6,834 nucleotides of DNA from an uncultured Oscillospiraceae bacterium. Its GTDB lineage: Bacteria > Bacillota > Clostridia > Oscillospirales > Ruminococcaceae. Positions 5,313 to 6,834 of this stretch are shown in pieces. Position 1 is the first letter of the stretch. Each line of letters opens with the position of its first letter. The DNA lies in the NCBI GenBank assembly GCA_900556255.1, contig USNZ01000066.1, positions 1 to 6,834 on the forward strand. The letters are read 5' to 3'. The position numbers were made by a program, and so were the translations under genes. The notes beneath the pieces were generated by a model. It was not told the origin of the DNA. It saw only the letters and a program-made list of their open reading frames with translations, and searched no databases.

Positions 5313-5532
5313 ACGGGCAAACCGCACGGGACGCATATATGCGTCCCCTACAAACCTGCGGGAAGTACCGAACCATCACGGGATTGCGTGGCAACAAAAA
5401 TTGACCACTCCGTAGGGGCGGCATATATGCCGCCCGTGCAATATTGCGGGTACCGCACAATCCCCCGGCGGGGTGGGGTCCCCCCGCCACATCGCATCAT
5501 ATAAAAAATGTGCCCGCTTGCGCGGGCACACC
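5313..5532. repeat. Composite palindromic intergenic repeat, copy B
   Basis: This is a longer version of the element at 3-150. It shares the first block (5313-5359, with perfect palindrome GGGACGCATATATGCGTCCC at 5328-5347) and the second block (5459-5530). Between them it carries about 100 extra bases, including a second palindrome, GGGCGGCATATATGCCGCCC (5416-5435). Both palindromes are flanked by GTAG on one side and GTGC on the other, in inverted orientation, so they are two units of one family. The two stems differ only by paired changes. The element lies immediately downstream of the symporter gene. Frames crossing it show no protein-like sequence. Confidence 0.82.
5503..5530 (-). terminator. 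Intrinsic terminator of the symporter gene
   Basis: On the minus strand a 9-bp stem TGTGCCCGC/GCGGGCACA with a 4-base loop is followed by TTTTTTATAT. It begins 29 bases after the symporter stop codon and forms the edge of repeat copy B. Confidence 0.88.
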
Positions 5533-5559
5533 GAATCGTAACTCTGAACGCTGAGAATA

Positions 5560-6834
5560 TTATTCAGCTACCTTATTAAATACCTCTTTGTTCAGCTGGC
5601 CTTCGCTGTTGGCGACGGCGATAGAGCAGGCAGCGTCACCGACCACGTTCAGGGAGGTGACCAGCATCTCAATGGGGCGGTTGATGGCCAGAATGATGGT
5701 GTAGGCCATCAGCGCCATATCGTTGCCGTAGCCCATACCGGACAGGATGGTGAACAAAATCACGGCACCGGCACCGGGGGCGGCGGGCGTGCCGATGGAC
5801 GCAACCAGCGCCAGCACACCGATCATAAAGATGGAACCGAAGGTGACCTCATAGCCGCCGCAGGTGGCAATGAAGATGGCGGCGATGACCTGCATAATGG
5901 CGGTGCCGTCCATATTGACGGTCATGCCCAGGGGCAGCACGAAGGAGGCAACTTCCTCGTCAACGCCCAATTCCTCGATGGTGGTCTGGAGGTTCAACGG
6001 CAGGGTGGCAGCAGAACTGGAGGTGGAGAAACCGAACATGGCAACCTTGGCGATCTTTTTGACGAAGGTCAGGCCACTCATACCGGTGGTAATGCGTACA
6101 AACAGGCCGTAGCCCACAACCAGCACGGTCAGCAGCAGCACAACGGTGATGCAGACATAGGCCAGCGCGGGGGTCAGGTAGTTGATGCCGTAGGCGGCAA
6201 AGGTGCGGGTCAGCAGGCAGAAGATGGCAATGGGGCCGAACTTGTTGACAATGATGGTCAGCAGGCCGGTGATAATGGCGGAAGTCTCATCGCACAGGCG
6301 GATCAGCACGTCAAATTCCTTGTCGGAATTGTTGATGACGACGCCCACGGTCACGGCCACCACCACGATGGCCAGCACACCGCCGTTGTTGGAGAAGGCG
6401 GCCGTCAGGTTGTTGGGCACGGCGTTCAGCACGATCATCAGCGGGTTGGAGCCGGTCGAACCGGTGGAAGCGGTGACGTCGCCCAGCACGGTGTGGGAAA
6501 ACGCACCCAGCTTGTAGGCCACAAAGCCCACGATACCGGCGATCAGCAGGGAAACGGCGGTGGTCAAAAAGAAGCAGCCCAGCGTCTTGGTGGACAGGCG
6601 GCCCAGCTTGCGGGAATCGGAAATGCGGACCATGGCCAGCACGATGGAACAGAACACCATCGGGACAATGATCAGCTGCAGGGAACGCACAAACAACTGC
6701 CCGATCAGATAGAACAGGCCCAGCGCGGTTTCGTTGCCGGCAACCGTGATGTCGGCAAAGAAAAGCGAGTTGATGAACTGCCAGGTTTCCTGCCCGCCGT
6801 TGGCGTTCAGGGTCTCGCGCAGCTCGTCCTCGTT
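5560..6834 (-). CDS. DAACS-family amino acid/dicarboxylate:cation symporter, 5' end cut off
   Basis: The frame is open to the window edge, so the N-terminus and start lie beyond 6834; 424 residues are visible. It is a GltP/DctA-type secondary transporter in the inner membrane. Counting from the Leu codon at 6694-6696, the marks are the HP1 serine-rich FSTSSSAATLP (223-233), NMDGT in TM7 (261-265), the HP2 tip GTPAAPGAG (302-310) and the TM8 segment PIEMLVTSLNVVGD (341-354). Aligned on N350 and D354 (GltPh N401 and D405), the substrate-site GltPh D394 becomes E343 and R397 becomes V346. R397 binds the side-chain carboxylate of aspartate, so a non-acidic substrate such as a neutral amino acid is more likely. 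The substrate is not determined. The TTG at 6694-6696 is inside the gene and is not its start. The gene is followed by a strong terminator. Confidence 0.92.
   Translation of the reverse strand, partial: NEDELRETLNANGGQETWQFINSLFFADITVAGNETALGLFYLIGQLFVRSLQLIIVPMVFCSIVLAMVRISDSRKLGRLSTKTLGCFFLTTAVSLLIAGIVGFVAYKLGAFSHTVLGDVTASTGSTGSNPLMIVLNAVPNNLTAAFSNNGGVLAIVVVAVTVGVVINNSDKEFDVLIRLCDETSAIITGLLTIIVNKFGPIAIFCLLTRTFAAYGINYLTPALAYVCITVVLLLTVLVVGYGLFVRITTGMSGLTFVKKIAKVAMFGFSTSSSAATLPLNLQTTIEELGVDEEVASFVLPLGMTVNMDGTAIMQVIAAIFIATCGGYEVTFGSIFMIGVLALVASIGTPAAPGAGAVILFTILSGMGYGNDMALMAYTIILAINRPIEMLVTSLNVVGDAACSIAVANSEGQLNKEVFNKVAE

Noticed and set aside
5274..5504. Plus-strand frame across repeat copy B
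   Set aside because: The translation is entirely repeat-derived; the hairpins and terminator explain the sequence.
5313..5532. CRISPR array
   Set aside because: The repeated palindromes are only two, inverted to each other and without regular spacers.

Overview
The window looks like a chromosomal segment from a GC-rich, anaerobic gut Firmicute, most likely Oscillospiraceae (the Faecalibacterium/Gemmiger/Subdoligranulum neighbourhood). This rests on near-consensus sigma-A promoters, strong GGAGG-type ribosome binding sites, an OadB-type sodium-pump subunit, and short palindromic intergenic repeats of a kind I associate with Clostridia. The assignment is inferred from style, not from a marker gene.

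Layout, left to right. Positions 1-273 hold a composite palindromic repeat (copy A), a heptamer tandem array and the terminator of the next gene. On the minus strand, 282-1679 encodes an NCS2/NAT xanthine-type purine permease with a textbook promoter. Divergent from it, 1855-2754 (plus) encodes a U32-peptidase-like protein with a cysteine cluster. At 2941-3687 (plus) is a short-chain dehydrogenase resembling bile-acid-inducible BaiA; its consensus promoter abuts an 11-bp inverted repeat that looks like an operator. A 15-bp hairpin (3707-3741) closes this gene and the converging minus-strand operon.

That operon encodes an OadB-like sodium-pump decarboxylase beta subunit (3908-5038) and a 42-residue single-span membrane protein (3769-3897). 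Its leader is the most striking element in the window. Transcription should start at the base of a structured RNA that matches the yybP-ykoY (Mn2+) riboswitch in its conserved loops, and the 3' half of its closing stem P1 is shared with an intrinsic terminator. This reads as a transcriptional ON switch in front of a cation-pump gene. No decarboxylase alpha subunit or biotin carrier is encoded in the window.

Positions 5246-5559 contain a second, longer copy of the composite repeat (copy B). The window ends in a DAACS-family amino-acid/cation symporter (5560 to beyond 6834, minus) whose 5' end is cut off and whose substrate-site arginine is replaced by valine.

The genes form separate transcription units, not one pathway. 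Three of the five full-length or partial proteins are membrane transport proteins, so the region reads as a patch of solute and ion transport plus two stand-alone enzymes.
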